Shown here piece by piece: positions 1 to 5,486 of a stretch of DNA of 6,006 nucleotides (position 1 is its first letter; each line of letters begins with the position of its first letter). Position numbers and translations under genes: made by a program. Source of the DNA: Phycisphaerales bacterium (GTDB lineage Bacteria; Planctomycetota; Phycisphaerae; Sedimentisphaerales; Anaerohalosphaeraceae); contig DSDH01000226.1 in NCBI GenBank assembly GCA_011055475.1, positions 1 through 6,006 of the forward strand, read 5' to 3'. A model generated the notes under the pieces. It was not told the origin of the DNA and did no database searches. It saw nothing but the letters and a program-made list of their open reading frames with translations.

Positions 1-672
1 GCCGATTATCCATACCACCTCCGGGAAGAACTGCGCAAGGCCTACGGGCAGGACTTCACCCTGCTCTTCGCGACGGGCACCTGCGGCGATATCAATCATA
101 TCGATGTCACGCGGCGCGAGCGGCTCCGGACCGAGACCATCGGCCGCACGCTGGGGCAGACCGTCGTCGCGGCGGCCGACGGCCTGAAGCCCGTCAACGC
201 ACCCGACCTGGCAGCGCACCAACGGGTGGTTCGCGTGCCCCTGCAGCGGTTTGACCCGGACCAGATCGCCTGGGCCCGTGCGAACATTAGCAAGGTCGGC
301 ACACGCGAATTGTCCTTTCTGGAACAGGTCAAGGCCTACAAGATCCTCGCCGTCCAGGCCCGACAGAGCGACGCCCTCGGCCTGGAGGTGCAGGTGTTCC
401 GTATTGGGCCGGACTTGGCGATTGTGGGTCTGCCCGGGGAGGTGTTTGTCGATCTGGGCCTGGCGATCAAGAAGGCCAGCCCCTTCGCCACGACGCTTGT
501 CGTCGAGTTGTGCAACGATGCGCCGGGCTACATCCCGACGGAAAAGGCCTTCGCCGAAGGCAGCTACGAGACGGTCAACTCGCGCGTCGCCCCCGGCGGC
601 GGTGAAGCCATGGCCGAGGCCGCGATTCGCCAGCTCCGCGACCTTGCCCCAACCGGACGCGAAGCCCGGTAG
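1..672 (+). CDS. Neutral/alkaline non-lysosomal ceramidase-like protein, C-terminal part (5' end outside window)
   Basis: The reading frame is open from base 1 to the TAG at 670-672, giving 223 residues; the N-terminus lies outside the window. The fold resembles the neutral/alkaline ceramidase family (zinc amidohydrolases that cleave N-acylsphingosine). Three family landmarks are visible: FATGTCGDIN at residues 23-32, matching the family 'NAGDVSPN' nucleophile loop; GLPGEVF at 143-149, whose Glu147 aligns with the zinc-ligand Glu of the family 'PGEFT' motif; and GYIPT at 176-180 followed by a GSYE segment, matching 'HYITTYEEY', where the Tyr helps bind zinc. The serine expected in the GD-x-S loop is Asn32 here, so true ceramidase activity is doubtful. 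Family members in environmental bacteria are often annotated only by homology and their substrates are unknown. Any signal peptide would be in the missing part. The next gene is convergent. The family call is fairly secure; the substrate is not. Confidence 0.75.
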   Translation, partial: ADYPYHLREELRKAYGQDFTLLFATGTCGDINHIDVTRRERLRTETIGRTLGQTVVAAADGLKPVNAPDLAAHQRVVRVPLQRFDPDQIAWARANISKVGTRELSFLEQVKAYKILAVQARQSDALGLEVQVFRIGPDLAIVGLPGEVFVDLGLAIKKASPFATTLVVELCNDAPGYIPTEKAFAEGSYETVNSRVAPGGGEAMAEAAIRQLRDLAPTGREAR

Positions 673-808
673 TAGTCAGCAAAACAGGGTCGCCGACTCC
701 GTGCCGATCGCCACGTGACGTGAGGAGCAAACGGTGTCGCCTCGGACTACAGCGGGGCCTTGCGGGGGCCTTTCGGCGACATCACTATTGCGGCGAATAC
801 AACCCTCC
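673..808. other. Convergent intergenic gap with weak hairpin
   Basis: This gap separates the stop of the ceramidase-like gene from the stop of the GH32 gene. The only structure I see is an inverted repeat with arms 733-741 and 775-783 (TGTCGCC against GGCGACA plus flanking pairs) and a 33-base loop. Read on the minus strand it is followed by GTTTG, so it could act as a poor terminator for the GH32 gene. There is no clean GC stem with a U-tract for either gene. No small gene is supported here. Confidence 0.3.
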
Positions 809-2944
809 TCACCGGGACGTTCCCTCCCCCTCGGACCAGACCGAGCGCAGCGTCCAGACACGCAGCGCTTCGACGCGTGTGGACGCTTCTTCGCTGAACA
901 GGCCCAAGGGCCCGCTCGTTTCGGGCAGAATCCCCCCGATGGGCATGTAGACGCGGCCATCGTTGGCGAAGATCTCGATGCTGTTGCGGTCGATCAGCAA
1001 TTCCAGGTCGATGCCGCCGTCCACCGGCTCCAGCGACGCCGTGCGATCCCGACACTGCAAGACCTCTCTGGCCGCATCGTAGCTGACCGGTGTGCCGCAC
1101 ACCTCCAGCCCGAGTCGCCTGGCCTGGCCGACGCGAAACCGCGCCTTGATATGGAACAGCCGACCCGATGGGCCCGACAACGGCTGCCTGCCGGGCCGGA
1201 CGGTCAAGTCCCGCCACGTATAGGCCCGCTCGTGCAGCGTCTGGACCTCGCGAACGGGCTGCGCGAACAACCGCAGGCCCTCCTCGGTCGGCCGCAACGT
1301 CAGCTCCACGGGAAACAGCATGCACTGATTGAACGGCATGCCGGGCGTGGCGATGCGGCCCCAGGCGATCTGGATGCGTCGCCCGTCGGACGCCGGGATG
1401 TTGTTGTACGTCTGCGAGGCGTAGAAACAGTTGCCGTATTGGAAGCGAATCTTCGGCCCATCGGGCGTGAACGTCCTACCATCGAAACCGCCCAGCATGT
1501 AGTCACCGTCGGCGCCGTACAGGACCCAGCGGGACTGACTCGGCTCGCCCCGGACCGACAACTCAAAAAGCTCCGGACACTCATAGAAGCCCTCGATCCG
1601 GCTGCAAAACCGCCAATCCTTCAGGTCCGGCGACGTGTAAAACGCGATCCCCCGCTTGTCGTCCCATTCATCGTACACCGCCATCGCCCAGTGGCCGCCG
1701 GGTTCGTACCAGAAGACCTTGGGGTCGCGTCCACGATGCTCCACCACAGGGTTGCCCGCGTAATCCGTGAAGGTGCGGCCCCGGTCGTTGCTGTAGGCGA
1801 TGCACTCGCCGCGGCCCGTGCTCGTATACGCCGCCAGGATCACGTCCTCGTCGCCGGACTTGAAGCCGGCGGTGTTGTCCTTGTCCACCACCGCGCTGCC
1901 GCTGAACACCCAGTCACCGAAACGGTGGGGGTAGATCGCGATGGGCAACTCGCGCCAATGGACCAGGTCGGTGCTGACCGCGTGGCCCCAGTGCATGTTG
2001 CCCCAGTCCCAACCGTAGGGATTGTGCTGGTAGTACAGGTGGTATTCGCCGTCGTAGTACACCAAACCATTGCTGTCGTTGTTCCATCCGCGGCGGCTGG
2101 AGAAGTGGAACTGCTGGCGGTGCTTCTCCCGGTACAGGTCTTCGCCGCCGGTGAGGGTGTCCGCCTGGTGGATGAGCTCCATCCCCCTGGAGTCCGGCCC
2201 CAGGGCATTGGCTTCGATAACCGCTTCCTGCCCGCGGAACGGCCCCAGGTCGAGAAAAACCCAGAAGTCGGGATCACCATCGGCCAGCTCGATCTCAAAC
2301 TCGCGGACGGTCCGGCCGTCGATCACAATTCTCATACGCCGCTTGGGGGCGCCCGTCTTGACAGGCAGGTTGAGGTAGCGCCGCTCGAACCGCATCGTCC
2401 GCCGCGGGTCCACCGCAAACCGTCGGTCGCTCAGCACGATGTGATCGATGTTGATATGCCCCCAGCCGCCCTTCTGCCGATCCACGATCCGCAGGCAGGC
2501 GGTGCGGCCCTGCAAGTCGGCCAGGTCCCACGTGTGCCACGCCAGGGCCTCGCTGCCGCCGGGCCGGTCGTTGGGCCCCGTGGCGGTGCGCACCACTTGC
2601 CCATCGATCAGCAGGTCGATGCAGGCCTTGCCCGGATGCATGCCTCCGCCGATCAGAAAGTTCAGATAACGCCGCTCGATCACGAAGTCCGGCCCCGTCA
2701 GCGTCCCGGTGCTGTCGTCGCCGCCGTGGTACGAATTGACCAGACCCTGACCCTGGTAACCGCTCACGGCCATCTGATTGGGCAGCGTCCCGCGGGCCGG
2801 CGTCGGGCCGAAGGCCTCGCCCTCCGCCCGCCAATCGCCGTAGTCCGTGCCCTCAAAGTCGGCCAGCACAATGTCCGACCGGTCCGCCACGACCGGCAAC
2901 ACCAACCCCGTCACTAGAACCACCAACCCACACCATCGCCGCAT
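809..2944 (-). CDS. Secreted glycoside hydrolase family 32 enzyme (levanase/fructanase/invertase class)
   Basis: GH32 enzymes hydrolyse beta-fructosidic bonds in levan, inulin or sucrose and release fructose with retention. The 711-residue protein starts with a signal peptide (MRR, hydrophobic residues 6-19, likely cleavage after VVA at 18-20), so it is exported. Residues about 22-170 and 171-250 are two beta-rich regions before the catalytic domain; the second (RYLNLPVKTGAP onward) resembles the DUF4980 region found in front of Bacteroides GH32 enzymes. The five-bladed propeller follows at about 280-550: WNNDSNG with nucleophile Asp290, FSGSA at 347-351, RDP with stabiliser Asp407, and EC with acid/base Glu455. 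A C-terminal beta-sandwich (about 570-700) carries the typical IDRNSIEIFANDG. All catalytic residues are present, so it should be active; exo or endo mode and substrate cannot be read from this. The ATG at 2944 is preferred because GAGGG lies 6 bases upstream; an in-frame GTG at 2959 would add five residues. It is transcribed divergently from rpmA. Confidence 0.93.
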   Translation of the reverse strand: MRRWCGLVVLVTGLVLPVVADRSDIVLADFEGTDYGDWRAEGEAFGPTPARGTLPNQMAVSGYQGQGLVNSYHGGDDSTGTLTGPDFVIERRYLNFLIGGGMHPGKACIDLLIDGQVVRTATGPNDRPGGSEALAWHTWDLADLQGRTACLRIVDRQKGGWGHINIDHIVLSDRRFAVDPRRTMRFERRYLNLPVKTGAPKRRMRIVIDGRTVREFEIELADGDPDFWVFLDLGPFRGQEAVIEANALGPDSRGMELIHQADTLTGGEDLYREKHRQQFHFSSRRGWNNDSNGLVYYDGEYHLYYQHNPYGWDWGNMHWGHAVSTDLVHWRELPIAIYPHRFGDWVFSGSAVVDKDNTAGFKSGDEDVILAAYTSTGRGECIAYSNDRGRTFTDYAGNPVVEHRGRDPKVFWYEPGGHWAMAVYDEWDDKRGIAFYTSPDLKDWRFCSRIEGFYECPELFELSVRGEPSQSRWVLYGADGDYMLGGFDGRTFTPDGPKIRFQYGNCFYASQTYNNIPASDGRRIQIAWGRIATPGMPFNQCMLFPVELTLRPTEEGLRLFAQPVREVQTLHERAYTWRDLTVRPGRQPLSGPSGRLFHIKARFRVGQARRLGLEVCGTPVSYDAAREVLQCRDRTASLEPVDGGIDLELLIDRNSIEIFANDGRVYMPIGGILPETSGPLGLFSEEASTRVEALRVWTLRSVWSEGEGTSR

Positions 2945-2950
2945 CGTTCG

Positions 2951-2955
2951 CCCTC
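2951..2955 (-). promoter_or_regulatory. Ribosome binding site deciding the GH32 start
   Basis: On the minus strand GAGGG is followed by six bases and then the ATG at 2944. The alternative GTG at 2959 has no similarly placed purine-rich site (the nearest AGG lies about 15 bases away). This supports starting at the ATG, which also places the arginines of the signal peptide right at the N-terminus. Confidence 0.6.
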
Positions 2956-3115
2956 GCACGCGTACTGATTCGCCTGTTCTTCTCGCGTCCCCCCTGCAAC
3001 TACCCTACCAGGGATGAGCCTCATAATCCAGGCCGGCCCGCAAGCCTTGCCGTGAACTGCACCCACACGGTCCGGAGGCATGTCCTCGCCCCGTCTTCCC
3101 TTAGACGTGTCGGCA

Positions 3116-3234
3116 CATGGCCACACGAGTGTGGCCATGCCACCGAGTATGCGTCTGCCGGCAACTATGACCAGAACGGACTGGGTGGCATGCCCACGGC
3201 CTGTCCCGGCACGCCGGGGCTGGTCGTGGGCATG
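3116..3234. repeat. REP/BIME-like pair of palindromic repeats with facing head motifs
   Basis: Unit A (3116-3144) is an 11-bp perfect palindromic stem, CATGGCCACAC (3116-3126) with GTGTGGCCATG (3129-3139), ending in CCACC (3140-3144). Unit B (3184-3234) starts GGTGG and continues into a 46-base hairpin: CATGCCCACG (3189-3198) pairs perfectly with CGTGGGCATG (3225-3234), and an inner stem CCCGGC (3205-3210) pairs with GCCGGG (3213-3218). On the minus strand unit A also begins GGTGG then CATGGCCAC, so the two units share GGTGGCATG followed by (G/C)CCAC and face outward from a 39-base spacer (3145-3183). A short head next to a hairpin, in inverted pairs, is the layout of REP/BIME elements, which in other bacteria are mobilised by REP-associated tyrosine transposases. 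No such transposase is in the window, so genome-wide repetition is inferred, not seen. Confidence 0.6.
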
Positions 3235-3296
3235 GATACACCGGTTTGGGCGATCTTTCTCGGCAAGATGCACTGCCCGGGGACCCGCGACCTGCC

Positions 3297-3344
3297 AAAA
3301 AACGCGATTTTTCGCTGGACGGCCGGACCGGCGTCGCGTAGTAT
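3297..3344 (+). promoter_or_regulatory. Candidate sigma70-type promoter of rpmA with upstream A/T tracts
   Basis: TGGACG at 3316-3321 (4 of 6 matches to the -35 consensus) and TAGTAT at 3339-3344 (4 of 6 to the -10) are separated by exactly 17 bases. An A-tract (3297-3302) and a T-tract (3308-3312) lie immediately upstream, in the position of an UP element, which is common at strong ribosomal promoters. The implied transcript would start near 3351 and carry a leader of about 45 bases. TATACC at 3342-3347 is an alternative -10. This is matched by eye only. Confidence 0.35.
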
Positions 3345-3384
3345 ACCGTGCTGGGTATTTCGAAGTAAGTTCAGGTTTTCAGCC

Positions 3385-3389
3385 GAGGT
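3385..3389 (+). promoter_or_regulatory. Ribosome binding site of rpmA
   Basis: GAGGT at 3385-3389 lies six bases before the ATG at 3396, a good Shine-Dalgarno spacing. It fixes the rpmA start, which is also supported by the conserved MAHKKG beginning of the protein. Confidence 0.7.
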
Positions 3390-3395
3390 CAGGCC

Positions 3396-3635
3396 ATGGC
3401 ACATAAAAAAGGACAAGGCAGCTCCAGGAACGGTCGCGACAGCAACCCGAAGTATCTGGGCGTTAAGCTCTATGGCGGGCAACTCGCCAAGGCGGGCTCG
3501 ATTCTCGTCCGCCAACGCGGTACGAAGTTCAAGCCCGGCTTTAATGTGGGCCTGGGCCGCGACTACACGCTCTTTGCGCTCAAGGAAGGCCACGTCGAGT
3601 TCCAGGGTCGCAAGGTGCACATCGTACCGTCCTGA
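3396..3635 (+). CDS. rpmA: Large ribosomal subunit protein bL27
   Basis: The 79-residue product is a bL27, a 50S subunit protein whose flexible N-terminus reaches towards the peptidyl-transferase centre. The family hallmarks are clear: MAHKKG at the start, NGRDS at residues 12-16, LGVK, the signature GSILVRQRGTKFKPG at about 34-48, and GRDYTLFA at 54-61. It lacks the cleavable N-terminal extension seen in Firmicutes; the start is of the classic Gram-negative type. At 79 residues it is a little shorter than the 85 of E. coli, the difference being at the C-terminus. In most bacteria rpmA follows rplU and precedes obg; here there is no rplU upstream within the 451-base gap and a thioesterase follows. 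With a plausible own promoter and a strong terminator (3660-3683) it looks like a single-gene unit. Confidence 0.97.
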   Translation: MAHKKGQGSSRNGRDSNPKYLGVKLYGGQLAKAGSILVRQRGTKFKPGFNVGLGRDYTLFALKEGHVEFQGRKVHIVPS

Positions 3636-3659
3636 CGAGCGACCTTTGCGGCACGTGCG

Positions 3660-3683
3660 GGGCGACGCGTACGTCGCCCTTTT
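3660..3683 (+). terminator. Intrinsic terminator of rpmA
   Basis: GGGCGACG (3660-3667) pairs perfectly with CGTCGCCC (3672-3679) across the four-base loop CGTA, and the stem is followed directly by TTTT (3680-3683). It begins 24 bases after the rpmA stop codon and precedes the Shine-Dalgarno of the next gene. This is a compact GC-rich Rho-independent terminator, although the T-run is short. It implies that the thioesterase is expressed by read-through or from a promoter between here and 3712. Confidence 0.75.
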
Positions 3684-3712
3684 GCATGCGCCCGCCCCGC
3701 GGCCCAAGCGAC

Positions 3713-3718
3713 AGGAGG
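3713..3718 (+). promoter_or_regulatory. Consensus Shine-Dalgarno of the thioesterase gene
   Basis: AGGAGG at 3713-3718 is a full match to the anti-Shine-Dalgarno and sits four bases before the ATG at 3723. It settles the start codon and suggests efficient translation. Confidence 0.75.
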
Positions 3719-3722
3719 ACAC

Positions 3723-4205
3723 ATGACCGCCGCACAAGGAAAACACCCGCGGGACAGCGCCGTGGAATCCCGCTATTTGGTCATGCCCAGCCAGGCCAAC
3801 CCCTTCGGCACGGCGTTCGGCGGGGCGATTGTGGCCTGGATCGACATGGTCGCCGGCATGGCCGCCCAGCGGCACTGCGGCACCGAGGCCGTCACCGCGT
3901 CGATGGATTCGCTCGATTTTCACGTCCCCATCCGCGTCGGCGAGATCGTGCTGCTCCGGGCGATGGTCAACTACGCCGGCCGAACCAGCATGGAGGTGGG
4001 CGTGCAGGTCATCCGCGAGAACCCGATCACCGGCGAGCAGACCGTCACGACCACCGCCCACCTGACGTTCGTGGCGCTGGACGCGAACAAGCGGCCCTGC
4101 CCCGTGCCGCCGCTTATCCCCGAAACGGACGCCGAGAAGCGACGTTACCACAACGCGGAAATCCGCGTACAGATGCGCAAAGACATGCGCCAGAAGATGC
4201 GTTAG
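3723..4205 (+). CDS. Hotdog-fold acyl-CoA thioesterase (YciA/ACOT-type)
   Basis: The 160-residue protein fits the short single-hotdog acyl-CoA thioesterases (the YciA-like branch), cytoplasmic enzymes that hydrolyse acyl-CoA to free acid and CoA. Family landmarks are PSQANPFGTAFGG at residues 22-34, containing catalytic-type Asn26, then the long central helix with Asp41 (AWIDMVAGMAA), VTASMDSLDF at 57-66, PIRVGEIV at 69-76 and GRTSMEVGV at 86-94, then the TFVALD strand at 115-120 and the RPCPVPP turn typical of the family. The last 25 residues are highly basic and lack hydrophobic segments, perhaps a tail involved in oligomer contacts. It follows the rpmA terminator and its stop overlaps the stop of the opposing polyol dehydrogenase gene by four bases. 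Acyl-chain preference cannot be told from the sequence. Confidence 0.9.
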   Translation: MTAAQGKHPRDSAVESRYLVMPSQANPFGTAFGGAIVAWIDMVAGMAAQRHCGTEAVTASMDSLDFHVPIRVGEIVLLRAMVNYAGRTSMEVGVQVIRENPITGEQTVTTTAHLTFVALDANKRPCPVPPLIPETDAEKRRYHNAEIRVQMRKDMRQKMR

Positions 4206-5470
4206 CGAGCCAGATGAGCTAACCGCTCGACGGCTTCGGTGGTCCAGCGAGCCAACTGTCGCTCATTGTCCCCCCATTCCAAGCCGGCCCATGCCCTGCG
4301 CAGGACGGCGTTGATGGCGTCCGTCGTCAAGGTGTCCGGCCCGGTCACGCGCGCCACGGCATCGAATCCGTACCCCTCGGGGGCCTTCAGCACCGCCAGA
4401 ACCGCCGCCGCGGCCGCCAGGGCCATACCCGCCGGCTGGCGCCCACACGCCAGCACCCGCTGCATCGTGCCGAAGATGCGGTCCTCAAACCCCAGCTTAC
4501 GGATCGGGTCGCGCCCGGCCCGCTCGATCGTGTCGTCCAGCCAGGGATTCGTCATCCGCTCGATCAGGTCGGCGGCGTAGTCCCACCAGCCTTCCGGCGT
4601 AAACAGCGGATCCACACCCGCATACCGGGCGATCAGCGCCGCCCCCGACTCCTCCAGAAACGCGGTGCGGGCGATCCCCATCAACTCTGCATCCTGTCGC
4701 ACATCGGCCATCCGCTCATACCCGCGGGCCGCCCCCACATAGGCCAACAGGGCGTGAATGGCGTTGTGGCCATACAGCTTGGCCTCCTCGAACGGCAGCA
4801 GGTCGTCCTTTTCGATGAACGTCCCGATCCCGGGCTCGGCGCCGCCCAGTGTGGTCCGGCTGACGAGGATGCGGTTGAACTGCTCGACAAGGAAGGCCCG
4901 CCCCACGCCGGGTGCGATGGGCGCCAGACCCAGCCGCGCGATCCGCTGCGGCTCGGTGACTACCTGGCTCATCTTGCCGATCACCGTGTTCAGGAATTGC
5001 CGTGGCCGACACGGCTTATCCTCCAAGAACGCATCCACCCGCTGGGCCAGTATCTCGGCGGCGTGATTGTGATTCTCCGCCGCGTACACCAGTGCCGGCC
5101 GCCCTGCATCGTCTTGCAGGCCCTGGGCGATGAACGATGCCGGAGAGGCCTGCCCACGGGCATAGAAATCCACCGAGGGCAGGGATGTGACAATCTCCGT
5201 CGCCTGGCCCAAGACCCCGCAAAGGGTCTCGCGATCGTCCGCGACGTTGGGATCGAGAAGCTCCACACCCTCGACGGTCTGCATCTCGATCCCCTCGGGG
5301 CCGGCAACGTTCACCGCGTATCGCCCGCCATTGTCGCGGACCGCCCGGACCAGGGCACCGTCGATTTCCGCCACCGCCATCCGCCGAAAACGGCCGCTGC
5401 GGTACGCCTCACACGCAAAAAGCCCCGCCTGAATAGGCCCGAACCCGAATCCGACAAACACGTGTTCCAC
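4202..5470 (-). CDS. Mannitol dehydrogenase-family (polyol) oxidoreductase
   Basis: The 422-residue protein belongs to the MtlD / long-chain mannitol dehydrogenase superfamily, NAD(P)-dependent enzymes that interconvert polyols (or polyol phosphates) and ketoses. The N-terminal Rossmann domain starts at once with VGFGFGPIQAG (residues 6-16), followed by AVAEID (32-37), whose acidic end favours NAD. NTVIGKMSQVV at 161-171 is a family core segment. The catalytic lysine motif reads KLYGHNAIH (231-239), giving Lys231, Asn236 and His239. NPWLDDTIERAGRDPIRKL at 308-326 matches the conserved C-terminal helical domain. Its length lies between MtlD (about 380) and mannitol 2-dehydrogenase (about 480), so the exact substrate is open. 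The start is a GTG with GGAAGG eight bases upstream. It follows a zinc dehydrogenase gene by 16 bases on the same strand, so the two are probably co-transcribed for polyol or sugar oxidation. Confidence 0.88.
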   Translation of the reverse strand: MEHVFVGFGFGPIQAGLFACEAYRSGRFRRMAVAEIDGALVRAVRDNGGRYAVNVAGPEGIEMQTVEGVELLDPNVADDRETLCGVLGQATEIVTSLPSVDFYARGQASPASFIAQGLQDDAGRPALVYAAENHNHAAEILAQRVDAFLEDKPCRPRQFLNTVIGKMSQVVTEPQRIARLGLAPIAPGVGRAFLVEQFNRILVSRTTLGGAEPGIGTFIEKDDLLPFEEAKLYGHNAIHALLAYVGAARGYERMADVRQDAELMGIARTAFLEESGAALIARYAGVDPLFTPEGWWDYAADLIERMTNPWLDDTIERAGRDPIRKLGFEDRIFGTMQRVLACGRQPAGMALAAAAAVLAVLKAPEGYGFDAVARVTGPDTLTTDAINAVLRRAWAGLEWGDNERQLARWTTEAVERLAHLAR

Positions 5471-5478
5471 GCCGCCCG

Positions 5479-5484
5479 CCTTCC
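5479..5484 (-). promoter_or_regulatory. Ribosome binding site supporting a GTG start
   Basis: On the minus strand GGAAGG lies eight bases before the GTG at 5470, inside the 16-base gap after the upstream dehydrogenase. It supports the GTG as the real start; the next in-frame GTG, three codons in, would sit too far from it and would begin right at the Rossmann strand. Confidence 0.55.
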
Positions 5485-5486
5485 GA

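Larger units (their letters stand above)
2945..3395. other. Divergent intergenic region (gene-free)
   Basis: This 451-base region lies between the divergent GH32 and rpmA genes. The GH32-proximal part (2960-3115) shows no convincing promoter boxes or hairpins by eye apart from short palindromes such as TCCGGA. The middle (3116-3234) is a paired palindromic repeat, listed separately. The rpmA-proximal part has an A-tract and a T-tract (3297-3302, 3308-3312) just upstream of a sigma70-like promoter. Reading frames crossing the region are translations of the palindromes and show no recognisable protein, so I see no gene here. No rplU (bL21) precedes rpmA. Confidence 0.7.

Noticed and set aside
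734..2917. Very long open frame (727 codons) on the plus strand opposite the GH32 gene
   Set aside because: It is almost exactly antisense to a gene with intact GH32 catalytic motifs, has no recognisable domain, and is rich in Arg, Pro, Val and Ala as expected for the complement of a high-GC gene. The open frame is a by-product of GC-biased codon use.
3189..3234. Large hairpin as a transcription terminator
   Set aside because: There is no T-run after the stem on either strand and no gene ends nearby; the repeat-pair explanation fits better.
3116..3234. CRISPR array or insertion-sequence end
   Set aside because: There are only two units, in opposite orientation and with different hairpin cores, and no transposase or cas gene in the window. 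This is neither a direct-repeat array nor a complete IS.
2914..3273. Short minus-strand frame through the divergent intergenic region
   Set aside because: It overlaps the start of the GH32 gene, and its middle is the translation of the palindromic repeats. No ribosome binding site or domain supports it.
3165..4151. 328-codon open frame on the minus strand across rpmA and the thioesterase
   Set aside because: It covers two clearly real plus-strand genes and part of the palindromic repeat, has no family resemblance, and lacks a plausible separate role.
809..5470. A fructan-to-mannitol pathway linking the GH32 enzyme with the polyol dehydrogenases
   Set aside because: The genes are separated by rpmA and the thioesterase, lie in different transcription units, and share no visible regulatory site, so the link is only speculation.
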